Positions 1 to 8,466 of a stretch of 64,000 nt of DNA are shown here, one piece after another. Each line of letters begins with the position of its first letter. Position 1 is the stretch's first letter. A program made the translations under genes and the position numbers. The DNA lies in the NCBI RefSeq assembly GCF_001584185.1, contig NZ_CP013234.1, positions 372,001-436,000 of the forward strand, written 5' to 3'. The stretch is from Collimonas pratensis. GTDB taxonomy: Bacteria; Pseudomonadota; Gammaproteobacteria; Burkholderiales; Burkholderiaceae_D. The notes beneath the pieces are model-generated. The model was not told the DNA's origin, made no database searches, and saw only the letters and a program-made list of their open reading frames with translations.

Positions 1-1844
1 CTGGTGCCGTTGATTGGCAATGTCAAAGAACCGCTTGCGTTTTGTTGATAACTGCCGCCCAACGCCAGCTCAAACTGGGTGTTTCCCAGTCCGAGGCCGG
101 CATTGTTGATCAGGTTGCCGCTGCCGAAAGCATTAGCGCTGGCCGCCAGTACGCTACCGCTGTTGATGATGGCAGCTCCGCTGAAGCTGTTGTTACGCAA
201 GGTAGTGCTGGCTGTACCGTTCTGCAGAAAAGTCCCGGTACCGCTGATATTGGAAAGTGTGATGGCGTCGGTCGTGTTTTGAACAATCAGGCTGCCGTCG
301 TTGACGATGCTGTCGGTCGATGCGCCACCGATCGACTCTGCCGTCAGCAAACTGCTGTCACCGCTGTAAGTTGCCTGCAACGTTGTGCTCTTGACGTATT
401 GTTGAGTCGAGCTGTTGTAGACCAATTTATCGTAGTTCAAAGGTTGCGGCGAGCCAGCTCCCAATCGTAAAATTGCCTTGGCGCCGATGGTTGTAATGCC
501 GTTGTAATTTTGCGGCTGGCTAAAGGTAACATCGTTGCCGGTCGTCGGCATGATGGTGACATTCCCCGTCCCTGTACTGCCGTCGCGGTCAGGGCCGCCG
601 CCGCCGCCGGTGATACCCACGTTCAGCGAGACCGGACCATTGTAGTTCAAGGCCAGAGTGCCGCCTCGATGCAAGTTGATATAGGCATTCTTTGCTCCCA
701 GCGCCGGGCTCGCCGCGAACGGCGACGGCGCGGAGGGCAGGAAAAAGTCGTGCGTCGTGCCGTCTCCCCACTGGACCGTGCCGCCGCTTTCGATATTGAT
801 GCCTCTATAGCTGCCGTCGTTGCCATTGACGTCATTCGGGCCGCCGCGGTAAATCACTTTCGCCAGATTCAGGCTGGCGTCGCTCAAACCGGGATTGACC
901 AGATTAGGGCTGCCGTGCGGACTGTTATCCGTGTGGCTATAAACGCCACGCATGATGATTCTCGAATTGCCGATGGGATGGAAATTGATATCCCCGCCAA
1001 AACTCGCCTCGTAGATATTCTGCGTGACAGTCACGACACTGTTGGGCGCACTCCAGACCAGCCACGACCCTTCATTGACCACTGCCTTGGCATTGGGTAT
1101 CGATGGGCTGACGTGATTCGTCCCGAAATCCTGTCCGGCGCTCAGCGCCAGCACGCCAGAGAATGGGTTGACGCCGCCCATCGAATTGCCGCCCCAAACG
1201 TTCGGCAGCTGCGAGATGGAGCCGGTACCGCTGACCTGCCCAAGCAGAATGAACTGGGCACTGTTCAGAACGATGGCGCCGTTGTTGAGAATATTGTCAA
1301 GATTGATCTCTCCGTTGACCACACTAGCCGGGTTTTTGCTGTCCGAGGTGGCGATAATATTCGGCGAGTTATCCGCGCTGGTATTGCTGCCGATTTGCAG
1401 CGTTACGCCAGGATTGATAGTCAGCGCGGGAGGATTGCTTCCGGTGATGCTGAGAGCATATCCCATGCCGGGATAGACGGTTTTTGTCACTGTCTCAACC
1501 TGGCGGCTGTCGGGTAGCATGAATGTGCTGGCCCGAGTGAGGACAAAAGTGCTCGGATGGCTACTGCCTGCCGCAGGATTTAAGAGCAGCGTTCCTTGGC
1601 CCGAGATCACCCCAGTATAAGTAGTGACGCCGGCCGGTAGATTGATAACCGAGTCGGTGCTGAGCGCGATGTTCTGATTGGCGAGGATAGCCGCAGTAAT
1701 ATCGACAACCGCCGTTGTGGTGTCGGCGTTACTGTTTGTATTGCCGCTCGTTGTACCGCCATCGCCACCGCCGCAGCCGGCAGCTGCAAGAGAAACGATC
1801 AGTGCAGCAAGGTAGTTCCTGGTCAAAAAATGTGGGGTAGGCAT
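1..1844 (-). CDS. Beta-helix-like surface lipoprotein, 5' part (runs off window)
   Basis: Read on the minus strand from an ATG at 1844, an uninterrupted frame runs off the window edge (about 614 codons seen). The N-terminus has a charged start, a hydrophobic stretch and a lipobox, LAAAGC, about residues 19-24, followed by a glycine-rich linker (GCGGGDGGT) and an Asn/Thr/Ser-rich low-complexity spacer. A signal-peptidase-II lipoprotein is therefore likely. The rest is rich in short strand-turn units with many Asn, Gly, Ser and Thr, and recurring phrases such as SGTGS, LNNGAI, NDGSLIV and INSGSV. This is the style of autotransporter or hemagglutinin passenger beta-helices. No autotransporter barrel is visible because the C-terminus lies outside. 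Function is unknown; adhesion or surface display is inference. Several long plus-strand frames here are antisense shadows of this gene. Confidence 0.75.
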   Translation of the reverse strand, partial: MPTPHFLTRNYLAALIVSLAAAGCGGGDGGTTSGNTNSNADTTTAVVDITAAILANQNIALSTDSVINLPAGVTTYTGVISGQGTLLLNPAAGSSHPSTFVLTRASTFMLPDSRQVETVTKTVYPGMGYALSITGSNPPALTINPGVTLQIGSNTSADNSPNIIATSDSKNPASVVNGEINLDNILNNGAIVLNSAQFILLGQVSGTGSISQLPNVWGGNSMGGVNPFSGVLALSAGQDFGTNHVSPSIPNAKAVVNEGSWLVWSAPNSVVTVTQNIYEASFGGDINFHPIGNSRIIMRGVYSHTDNSPHGSPNLVNPGLSDASLNLAKVIYRGGPNDVNGNDGSYRGINIESGGTVQWGDGTTHDFFLPSAPSPFAASPALGAKNAYINLHRGGTLALNYNGPVSLNVGITGGGGGPDRDGSTGTGNVTIMPTTGNDVTFSQPQNYNGITTIGAKAILRLGAGSPQPLNYDKLVYNSSTQQYVKSTTLQATYSGDSSLLTAESIGGASTDSIVNDGSLIVQNTTDAITLSNISGTGTFLQNGTASTTLRNNSFSGAAIINSGSVLAASANAFGSGNLINNAGLGLGNTQFELALGGSYQQNASGSLTLPINGT

Positions 1845-2218
1845 GAGAAATAAAAATAAACGAGTTGGATAGAAAGATCGACGCAGAAATGATTAGTAGG
1901 CCGCATTGTGAGCGGACTATCGATATCATTTCTCCAGCACTTGAAGAAGAATGAAGTCAGATTAGCCTTCAGTAGCCTTACTCCTCCTGCATTGTGTCTA
2001 ATGAGCGGATCAAGTGACGGAACTGAGATTGTTTTACAAGAAAGAAAAATCTATTTTTTTCGTTATTCGGTTTCCCCCTAAAGGGCGCGCTGACATAGAG
2101 TGCAAAAGCAATAAACGGGCCCGGCAATATAATCAAACCGATTACCATCAATTAATAAGCAAATCGGTTGGTCAGGAAAACACCTTAGTTTTTCATCGCA
2201 CATGATTCGATTCCTGCC
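1845..2218. other. Intergenic region with an 8-bp inverted repeat
   Basis: There is no convincing gene between the lipoprotein start and the ugpB remnant. The stretch is AT-rich and should carry the lipoprotein promoter. An inverted repeat AACCGATT (2136-2143) / AATCGGTT (2162-2169) separated by 18 bases is the only obvious symmetry. It could be a pair of regulator half-sites or a leftover of the promoter of the decayed gene that follows. I see no further signal. Confidence 0.35.
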
Positions 2219-2419
2219 GCACGCCCCGTCGATGTGATCCCGTCTCCTTGCAATGGCTCCAACCTGATCCAGGATCTACTGCGAGTCCGTTGCCCTTCGC
2301 CAGGAATGCATGAGAAAACCATGCATAAAACGATTGCCGCTTTTCGCGCCGGAAAGCAGTCAGCGTTAATCGATAAGATAACGGCGATGATTCTGATATC
2401 TAGGGAAAATTCAAATTGA
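2219..2419 (+). pseudogene. Remnant of a ugpB-type periplasmic binding protein gene
   Basis: The frame ending at a stop at 2419 reads VIPSPCNGSN and then KTMHKTIAAFRAGKQSAL. It lines up without gaps over roughly 40 residues with the intact UgpB-like protein at 58673-59992 of this window (IQSLCDGFN, QTMQKTIAAYRAGKQPAV). The segment KTIAAFRAGKQ is a recognisable block of UgpB-family proteins. Signal peptide, most of the N-terminal lobe and all of the C-terminal lobe are missing, so only about 55 of about 440 codons survive. I treat it as a dead fragment of a second copy, not a small gene. A strong hairpin follows it at 2454. Homology is seen by eye within this window and was not tested by database search. 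Confidence 0.7.
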
Positions 2420-2453
2420 ACTGCAGGACGATGAAGTCCGGGCCAAAATGAAA

Positions 2454-2494
2454 ACGGACCAGCTGCTAAAGCTAGTAGCTGGTCCGTCTTTTAT
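2454..2494 (+). terminator. Rho-independent terminator-like hairpin
   Basis: The arms ACGGACCAGCT (2454-2464) and AGCTGGTCCGT (2477-2487) pair perfectly over 11 bp around a 12-base loop. They are followed by CTTTTATT. It could stop transcription from either side; the T-rich tail favours plus-strand use, which would fit it having served the decayed ugpB copy. Confidence 0.7.
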
Positions 2495-2559
2495 TGGTTG
2501 CAGGGGTAACCGAACGGCGGCGAAGTCCTCAGCTTAATCGCGTCACAGCCTAATTCAAT

Positions 2560-3444
2560 TCATCGGATTGGAATGGTGAACGACCCATTGGGATATTGCT
2601 TGCACATGAAATCCACAAAGGCCCGGACTTTAGGACTCTGCAAACGGCGAGAGGTGTGCAGGACCCACAGCTCAACTTCGTCCCCGGCAATTCCCCACGA
2701 TACCAGCTCGCCTTTTTCCAGCAAGCTTCCGATGATGGACTGCGGCAGCATCGCTGCTCCTGCGCCGTCGACAATAGCATCCCGAACCATCAGGAGTGAA
2801 GACAGACGCAGAACAGGTCGCGGTTCGATGGTGAACTGACCATTACGAACGGACCAGATGTCCCCGTCGCGATAGCTCGGGGCGACCACCGCTGGAACGG
2901 GAAACGGCTTGTCACGATCTCCCTTCGGCATCTGAATGGATGGTGCGGCAGCAAGGACTAGCCGGTCTTTGGCAAAGCATCTGCCGACCAGTGCACTGTC
3001 TTTGCTCGGATTGATCCGTATGGCGACATCGAAATGCTCGTCTACTAGATTGACGAGACGGTCCTCAGCCACGGCTTCGATCTGCACTTCCGGGTAGCTC
3101 GCCAGGAACCGGGCGGCAATCCGCCCCAGGGCCAACTGCGAAAACAGGAGCGGCGCTGCGATACGCAGACGCCCGCGCGGCGTCGCAAGGCCGTCTCTTG
3201 CGGCAGCGACGGCGTCGGCGACCTCGTGCATTGGTCCCTCCGTTCTGGCGCGCAGCAGCTGGCCTGCTTCGGTCAACTCCAGGCTGCGAGCGCCCCGCTC
3301 GATGAGCCGTATACCCAATGCTTCTTCTAGGTCAGCAACACGACGCGACAGGGTCGCTTTAGAGCGCCCGCTGGCGCGGCTGGCTTTTCCAAAGCCGCCA
3401 TGAGCGGCCACTAACTGGAAGTCTTCGAGGGCATTGAAATCCAT
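2560..3444 (-). CDS. LysR-family transcriptional regulator
   Basis: A 294-residue protein of normal LysR length. Residues 1-60 form the winged helix-turn-helix (MDFNALEDFQLVAAHGG, then GFGKASRASGRSKATLSRRVADLEEALG), followed by the linker RLIERGARSLELTEAGQ and a substrate-binding domain from about residue 90. It is divergent from the oxidoreductase at 3553, with about 108 bp between them. That is the classic arrangement in which a LysR protein controls its neighbour, so regulation of 3553-5511 is inferred. The spacer is AT-rich and would hold the shared operator, but no T-N11-A box stands out enough to call. The effector is unknown; an electrophile or quinone would fit the target genes. Confidence 0.9.
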   Translation of the reverse strand: MDFNALEDFQLVAAHGGFGKASRASGRSKATLSRRVADLEEALGIRLIERGARSLELTEAGQLLRARTEGPMHEVADAVAAARDGLATPRGRLRIAAPLLFSQLALGRIAARFLASYPEVQIEAVAEDRLVNLVDEHFDVAIRINPSKDSALVGRCFAKDRLVLAAAPSIQMPKGDRDKPFPVPAVVAPSYRDGDIWSVRNGQFTIEPRPVLRLSSLLMVRDAIVDGAGAAMLPQSIIGSLLEKGELVSWGIAGDEVELWVLHTSRRLQSPKVRAFVDFMCKQYPNGSFTIPIR

Positions 3445-3552
3445 GATGTCTCACTTTTGAAACGAAGTGTCTATATTTTACAGTCTTTGTTTTGCATGTG
3501 GAACCGCCTACTATTTGTTCGTACGCAACCCACATCTCAAAGGAGTTTAGTC

Positions 3553-4485
3553 ATGAACAATATCCGTGCATTGATTCTTACCGAATACGGCGGCCCATCC
3601 GCCATCAAGATTTCGTCCATCGAGGCACCGACGGCAGGAGAAGGCCAAGTGCTGGTCCGCGTCCAGGCCGCAGGTGTCAATGGACTGGACTGGAAGGTCC
3701 GAGAAGGTTATGTCCGGGACGCTTTCCCGTTGCAATTGCCGACTGTCTTGGGCATCGAACTGGCCGGAGTCGTCGAAGCGGTGGGTGCGGGCATCACACA
3801 ATTGCGTAAAGGCGATCGCGTCATGGGGCCTCGCGGTGGATTGGGCGCCTATGCCGATCTGGTAGCGGTAGACGAGGCTAATCTTACCCTGATGCCTGAC
3901 TCGCTGAGCTTCCTGGACGCGGCGGCCTTGCCTGTGGCGTCCGTGGCGGCATGGCAAAGCCTGAACTTTGCCGGTCCGGTACAGGCTGGCCAGCGCATTC
4001 TTATCCACGGCGCTGCTGGCGGTCTCGGGGGATTCGCGGTGCAGTACGCGCATCAGGCAGGCGCTGTAGTGTTTGCCACCACCTTAGAGGCTCATGCCGA
4101 CTACGTTCGCGGCCTGGGCGCTGACCACGTCATCGCCTACGACAAAGAGCAGTTCGAAGCCTCGGCACGCGATATCGACCTGGTACTCGACTACGTCGGC
4201 GGCGAGGTGTTGAACCGCTCATGGTCAGTCCTTGCGGAAGATGGCGTCATCGTCAGCACCGCATCGCCGGCCATACAGGCGAACACCCCCGCAGGGCGCC
4301 GTGGCCTGTGGTTCATGAACACACCGGATGCCGCACGGCTGCAATCGATCGCAGAGGACGTGGCACACGGACGCTTGCAGTCGAAGGTCAACGCCGTCGT
4401 GCGCTTCGACGAACTGCCTGAAGCGATCGAGCGTAATCGGACCCAACCGCAAATCGGCAAGACGGTAGTGAATTTCTCCCTTTAA
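3553..4485 (+). CDS. NADP-dependent zinc-type / quinone oxidoreductase
   Basis: A 310-residue medium-chain dehydrogenase/reductase. I chose the ATG at 3553 because AGGAG lies 8-12 bases upstream and the protein then begins MNNIRALILTEYGGPSAIK, as in this family. A longer frame opening at a TTG at 3457 only adds non-homologous residues. Features are the GroES-like domain with VNGLDWKVREGY near residue 45, then IHGAAGGLGGFAVQYAHQAG near residues 153-172, the Rossmann nucleotide-binding loop typical of quinone oxidoreductases (AdhP/QOR-like). Catalytic zinc cysteines are absent, which favours a quinone or enone reductase over an alcohol dehydrogenase. It probably acts in the cytosol on electrophilic quinones or enones. 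A terminator-like hairpin follows at 4498. Confidence 0.88.
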   Translation: MNNIRALILTEYGGPSAIKISSIEAPTAGEGQVLVRVQAAGVNGLDWKVREGYVRDAFPLQLPTVLGIELAGVVEAVGAGITQLRKGDRVMGPRGGLGAYADLVAVDEANLTLMPDSLSFLDAAALPVASVAAWQSLNFAGPVQAGQRILIHGAAGGLGGFAVQYAHQAGAVVFATTLEAHADYVRGLGADHVIAYDKEQFEASARDIDLVLDYVGGEVLNRSWSVLAEDGVIVSTASPAIQANTPAGRRGLWFMNTPDAARLQSIAEDVAHGRLQSKVNAVVRFDELPEAIERNRTQPQIGKTVVNFSL

Positions 4486-4497
4486 TCAACTTCCCTA

Positions 4498-4535
4498 AAA
4501 GGAGAAGATCGCCAAGCATTTTGCCAATCTCCTTT
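4498..4535 (+). terminator. Hairpin after the oxidoreductase gene
   Basis: AAAGGAGA (4498-4505) pairs with TCTCCTTT (4528-4535), and GCCAA/TTGCC allow further pairing inside. It lies 13 bases after the stop codon at 4485. The downstream arm ends in TTT, giving a weak intrinsic terminator or a transcript-stabilising stem before the next gene. Confidence 0.5.
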
Positions 4536-4641
4536 AACGCTACGAGCACCAGCATGGCTTTCTGTGGATAGAGCAGTGTCTCGTTGATCGAGGATCTCTA
4601 TTCATCTTTGAATTTACCAACTCAACCAAGGAGTAATCATC

Positions 4642-5511
4642 ATGACTATTATCGTTACCGGCGCTACCGGCACTATCGGCCGCCAAGTTGTCGAGCAACT
4701 CGTGAAGCGAGGCGCCGATGTTCGCGCTCTCGTTCGCGACCCTTCGAAGGCAAACTTTCCAACAGGCGTCGGCGTCGTCCAAGGCGATCTGCTCGACGTC
4801 GATTCACTGCGCAGCGCCTTCTCCGGCGCCTCGACACTGTTCCTGCTCAACGCGGTGGTACCCGACGAATACACTCAGGCGCTGATTGCGCTTAACGTCG
4901 CCCGGGAGGCCGGGATCGAGCGGATCGTCTACCTCTCCGTGATTCATAGTGACCTTTACGTGAACGTGCCGCACTTCGCAGGCAAATTCGGGGTTGAACG
5001 CATGATCGAGCGAATGGGACTCAACGCAACCATCTTGCGCCCCGCCTACTTCATGGGTAACGACCTCACGATCAAGGATGTGGTAACCGGCCACGGCATT
5101 TATCCGATGCCGATCGGTAGCAAGGGTTTGGCAATGGTCGATACGGGCGACATCGCTGAGATCGCGGCCATCGAACTTATCCGCCGAGAACGAAGCACTA
5201 TCCCACTTCCTCTGGACCGGATTAATCTCGTTGGCCCTGACACCTTGACCGGCGCAGACATCGCTGCGATCTGGACAGACGTCCTGGGTCGTCCGATCGC
5301 CTATCCGGGCGATGACCCCGCCGGGTTCGAGAAAAACCTTCGACAATTCATGCCGAGCTGGATGGCCTTTGATATGCGCCTGATGAGCGAGCGTTTTCTC
5401 ACTGAGGGAATGATTCCGGAAGCCGGCGATGTGGAACGTTTGACCGCGCTCCTGGGACGTCCTCTTCGTTCCTATCGCGACTTCGCTTCCGAGATTGCGA
5501 CTTCAGCCTAA
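4642..5511 (+). CDS. NmrA-like NAD(P)-binding oxidoreductase (atypical SDR)
   Basis: A 289-residue protein beginning MTIIVTGATGTIGRQVVEQL. It carries the N-terminal TGATGTIG glycine-rich loop of atypical short-chain dehydrogenases and an NmrA-type core. AAGGAG lies just upstream of the ATG. No YxxxK catalytic pair is obvious, which is usual for NmrA-like or azoreductase-like members. Such proteins sense NAD(P) or reduce quinones and azo compounds. Together with the upstream quinone oxidoreductase and the divergent LysR gene it forms a small putative electrophile or quinone detoxification set. Specific substrate unknown. Confidence 0.85.
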   Translation: MTIIVTGATGTIGRQVVEQLVKRGADVRALVRDPSKANFPTGVGVVQGDLLDVDSLRSAFSGASTLFLLNAVVPDEYTQALIALNVAREAGIERIVYLSVIHSDLYVNVPHFAGKFGVERMIERMGLNATILRPAYFMGNDLTIKDVVTGHGIYPMPIGSKGLAMVDTGDIAEIAAIELIRRERSTIPLPLDRINLVGPDTLTGADIAAIWTDVLGRPIAYPGDDPAGFEKNLRQFMPSWMAFDMRLMSERFLTEGMIPEAGDVERLTALLGRPLRSYRDFASEIATSA

Positions 5512-5927
5512 CGGCTGAACATCAGGCCAAGGAACATCATCATGATCTACTCGACCCCCACCGTTCCGGGGAACCCGAGAGATGAAATTCCGTTGACCTG
5601 TTTGCAGGCATGGAGTGGGCAAGGCTCGCGACGCACGTGAGTTTCTTCCGTCTAGCCTCTGCACGCGATGCGATATCGTGGAGAAACACTCTACGCACAT
5701 CGTGCGCGAGGCGACGATTGGTCACTAACCTACGACGGCAAAACGGTGTCATTGGATCCCTCAATTGGCAACTGGTCGCTGCCTTGCCGTGCTCATGTGA
5801 TGTTTTGCTATAGTATTTTATAAAAAAAGAGCCGATCTTTCCGGCATCGCGTGACCCGATTCAGAAAATCCCGCCTGGCGCCAAGGCGCCGGGCGTTGCT
5901 GCCACCCAGTTTTTTGGAGGAGTTGCC
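5512..5927. other. Intergenic region, no supported gene
   Basis: About 415 bases separate the NmrA-like gene from the next gene. A 32-codon frame from the ATG at 5541 (MIYSTPTVPGN) and some short minus-strand frames are present, but none has a recognisable product. A small relict gene is possible. The last 15 bases hold the strong TTTGGAGGAG ribosome-binding site of the gene at 5928. Confidence 0.4.
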
Positions 5928-6836
5928 ATGTCTCATCCTGTTTTTTTGAACGGTTGCAAGCTGCCGGCAATGCCCAGCGGCGAACGTAATGAATGGCGCG
6001 CGTTCTGGGATGATGCAGGAATTGAACTGGAAGCGAATGGTGGTCCGCCGCTACTATGGTGGTGCATCTATGGCGAGGCTGACTTGAAATTCGCCAGGAT
6101 GATCGACGATTTCGATATCGACGATCCAGAGGGAGAACGCGCCGAATTCCAGGCAGACACGGAAAATCCGGATGCCCTCTATCCCTACTTCGTCACCGCC
6201 AAGAAACAGGCGCTGCAACGGTTGGCGCAGCGCAAAGAAAAAGTGGTGGCTGCCCTTGGCGAACAATACCGCGCCGTCTACGAAGCGTTTGAGAAGCTGG
6301 TCGCCACGCATTTTGACGGATTTGTCCTGCTTCGCACCGCCGGCTTGCCGGATATCGCCGATGGCGAACAATGGATGCGGACGGGCGCGCAGAGTATGGA
6401 CCGCCTGGACAACAATCATCCGCCAGAAGCGGGCGACCATTTTGCCGGCATGGCGGCAGAATTCCTGAAGTGGAAAAACAGCGGCAACGCGGCGCGGATG
6501 CTTGGCGGTTCCGGCCCGCCAGACGTCTGGCCCGATGCAGCCTTAAGCGCGGCCTTTCCCGAGACCGGAAGGCGCAAGCGCACGGCCCCGGAGAATGCGG
6601 ATCCGGATGCACCGCAAACGCTGCCGCCCAATGTCCGCGGCCGCTCCGGCCAGCGCAAGTCAACCATGCTGGAGGAATGGCTGGCACCCTTGTTTGTGGG
6701 GCTTGTCACGGCCTATGTCTACCTATCGAGCCGCTCCATTTTCCTGGCAGTACTGGCGTTTGCAGCGGCGACGGCACTTGCTGTCTGGCTGTCGATAAAA
6801 TGGCGCAATCGCGGCGGTGATAAGGACTTACCGTGA
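5928..6836 (+). CDS. Hypothetical protein with two C-terminal membrane segments
   Basis: 302 residues, started at an ATG with GGAGG 9 bases upstream. I do not recognise the family. Residues 1-200 are soluble and rich in charged residues and Trp (WRAFWDDAG, LLWWCIYGEAD), with a likely helical segment around residues 85-130. Residues 205-250 are a Pro/Arg/Gly-rich linker. Residues 254-290 hold two short hydrophobic helices (LFVGLVTAYVYL, FLAVLAFAAATALAVWL) and a positively charged tail. A membrane-anchored cytoplasmic protein is the best description. It sits in line with the two small genes downstream and may share a transcript with them. Confidence 0.7.
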   Translation: MSHPVFLNGCKLPAMPSGERNEWRAFWDDAGIELEANGGPPLLWWCIYGEADLKFARMIDDFDIDDPEGERAEFQADTENPDALYPYFVTAKKQALQRLAQRKEKVVAALGEQYRAVYEAFEKLVATHFDGFVLLRTAGLPDIADGEQWMRTGAQSMDRLDNNHPPEAGDHFAGMAAEFLKWKNSGNAARMLGGSGPPDVWPDAALSAAFPETGRRKRTAPENADPDAPQTLPPNVRGRSGQRKSTMLEEWLAPLFVGLVTAYVYLSSRSIFLAVLAFAAATALAVWLSIKWRNRGGDKDLP

Positions 6837-6930
6837 CAAAATACTTTCACAGCCGCCGTGCGGCATTAACGGCTCTATCGCAACCCAGGCCCACGTGTTA
6901 CTTTGACACGGAACAACTTGAGGAATACTG

Positions 6931-7275
6931 ATGAAAAAGAATCCTGCAATACTGATCTGCATCGGCGCACTGTTGCTGGTTTTGGGTGCGATTCTCAGTT
7001 TCAGTAGCGGCCCGCCCAAAGCCGATGCCGTTTTAGCGCAACAATGCCGCGACAGGATGACCGCAGAGAAGTCCGAACAATCCTTGGTCAAGCAATGCGA
7101 CGAGACCGCATTTGCGACTGCCATGACTGCCACCAACGCCCAGGCAGCAGCTCTCGCAATCAGTGCAGCCAATAATAGTGAAGTGGGCGGCAATGCCTTA
7201 TCGAAATTTCTGCTGGGAGTAGGCGTAGTAATTCTTGCCGGCGGAATTTTCCTGAAACGTAAGCAAGCCGCCTAG
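6931..7275 (+). CDS. Small hypothetical membrane protein
   Basis: 114 residues from an ATG preceded by TTGAGGAATACTG. The N-terminus MKKNPAILICIGALLLVLGAI is a membrane helix or uncleaved signal anchor. A middle region contains two Cys about 20 residues apart (QQCRDRM, KQCDETA), possibly a periplasmic disulfide. A second helix near residues 91-108 (FLLGVGVVILAGGIFL) is followed by KRKQAA. The topology suggests a short periplasmic loop between two helices. Family not recognised; it follows the 5928 gene and precedes the LprI-like gene. Confidence 0.65.
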   Translation: MKKNPAILICIGALLLVLGAILSFSSGPPKADAVLAQQCRDRMTAEKSEQSLVKQCDETAFATAMTATNAQAAALAISAANNSEVGGNALSKFLLGVGVVILAGGIFLKRKQAA

Positions 7276-7321
7276 CCATGTCAAAAACGGTACAGCGTCC
7301 AATCCATCCCTGGAATCCGCA

Positions 7322-7798
7322 TTGAAATCGAACTATCGCCAACGGCTCGCACCCAAGCCGACGATCCGCTGCTTCTTCATAGTCCTTGCTCTCTGCATTA
7401 TGGGAGGAACACCGGCGTTCGCCGCCGGTGCAGCACAAGGCAAGGATATGACTGCCGATGCGCTCGATGCCTGCCTGTCAAACCAGAAGACGGTCTCCAC
7501 GGCCGACCAGACAGCCTGTTATGCGACGGCGCTCAAAACTTACGATAACCGGTTGAATGCAGCCTACCGGAAATTGATGCGGGTCTTGCCGGCGCCCGCC
7601 GCGCAGAATCTGCGAGCGTCTCAGCGAGCATGGATTGTTTTCCGGGATGCGGAGCTGCAGGCACAGTCCACTCTGTTTGAAACCCGGCACGGCACAATGT
7701 ACGTACCGATGCAAGAATATGAAGGACTGGCCCTGACACAAGAGCGCGCATTGAGACTGGAATCCTACAGTCGGGTGCTCGAGATCGACGGTCCGTGA
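7322..7798 (+). CDS. LprI-family (DUF1311) secreted protein
   Basis: 158 residues with a TTG start. I chose it because it supplies a complete signal peptide (RCFFIVLALCIMGGTPAFA, cleavage after AFA), whereas the first in-frame ATG at 7400 cuts the signal in half. The mature part has the LprI/DUF1311 layout: CLSNQ then ACYATALKTYDNRLNAAYRKLM, and later SQRAWIVFRDAEL. In the family, this domain is linked to lysozyme inhibition or envelope stress, and many members are uncharacterised. The conserved Cys pair is at about residues 51 and 66. Likely periplasmic. Function in this organism is inferred from the family only. Confidence 0.75.
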   Translation: MKSNYRQRLAPKPTIRCFFIVLALCIMGGTPAFAAGAAQGKDMTADALDACLSNQKTVSTADQTACYATALKTYDNRLNAAYRKLMRVLPAPAAQNLRASQRAWIVFRDAELQAQSTLFETRHGTMYVPMQEYEGLALTQERALRLESYSRVLEIDGP

Positions 7799-8466
7799 CT
7801 TGGTCCCTCAACTTGCGAGACTTCTTCATGCGGCCTTACAAACGGCTGTTCATGTTGTCCCATCGGGCGAATCTGCCATTCCGGCTACACCTTGCCGACT
7901 AACTTACTTCCCTATGCACGAACTCCGCAATTTGTTTTCATATTTGAAAGCGAACAATAAAGTCTGTCGGAAACGCGTTTCATAAGTATCTGATTTTTAT
8001 AGAAAAGAAAAATCAAGAAATCGACCGCAAAGTCTGTCGGGGCAACCTCGATTTTCAAGTTTTTAGTCAAAACGGACAACATAGTCTGTCGAGCCCTTTG
8101 TGGGCGCGGCTGACAGGGGTATTGCGAACAACTGCATTTTGAGCAGATTGCATATGCCCGACTGGACTTCAAGGAGTTTTGTTAGCTGCTCTTGAATGAA
8201 GCCACCCTCACGACAGCCAAGAGATTCAGAGAATCCTGCGGGACAGAGATTTCTACAGCCGACCGCACATTGAGTTATGAGCATAACTAATGATTCTATG
8301 AGATCAAATCATTTTTATTCATCGATGGCGCAGCATAAAATTCGACTCCGCTCTCGACAATGTCAAGACTGCTGAATCAAAAAACCAGAAAAAAACACTG
8401 GCAAGTACTGAAAAAAGCAAGAAATAACCGCAGGTTTTATCTCAGAAATTAGGGCGCCAGATCACA
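7799..8466. other. Long AT-rich intergenic region upstream of the methionine genes
   Basis: About 670 bases without a convincing gene. It contains three spaced copies of AGTCTGTCG (listed separately), a near-perfect palindrome AGTTATGAGCATAACT at 8273-8288, and a looser dyad ATGATT/AATCAT around 8291-8313. The AT-rich stretch from 8290 to 8460 presumably contains the promoter of the DUF1852-mesD pair. No clean MetR-type TGAA-N5-TTCA site was found here, unlike the other methionine promoters in this window. Confidence 0.45.
7961..8092 (+). repeat. Three direct copies of AGTCTGTCGG
   Basis: AGTCTGTCGG occurs at 7961-7970 and 8031-8040, and AGTCTGTCGA at 8083-8092; each is preceded by A/T-rich bases (ATAAAGTC, GCAAAGTC, ACATAGTC). 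Spacings are 70 and 52 bases, neither a whole number of helical turns in common. The spacers are not alike, so this is neither a CRISPR array nor a tandem repeat. It may be a regulator site series or repeated relict sequence. Confidence 0.5.

Noticed and set aside
510..1517. Long plus-strand frame (335 codons) over the lipoprotein gene
   Set aside because: It is antisense to a coherent lipobox-bearing protein on the minus strand, and its translation has no recognisable domain and is Arg/Ala-rich shadow-like.
7961..8092. CRISPR-like array from the AGTCTGTCGG repeats
   Set aside because: Only three short 10-base copies with unequal spacers and no cas genes anywhere in the window.
8273..8288. 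MetR or other named operator at the AGTTATGAGCATAACT palindrome
   Set aside because: It does not fit TGAA-N5-TTCA; no regulator is known for this sequence, so it is only noted as a palindrome.
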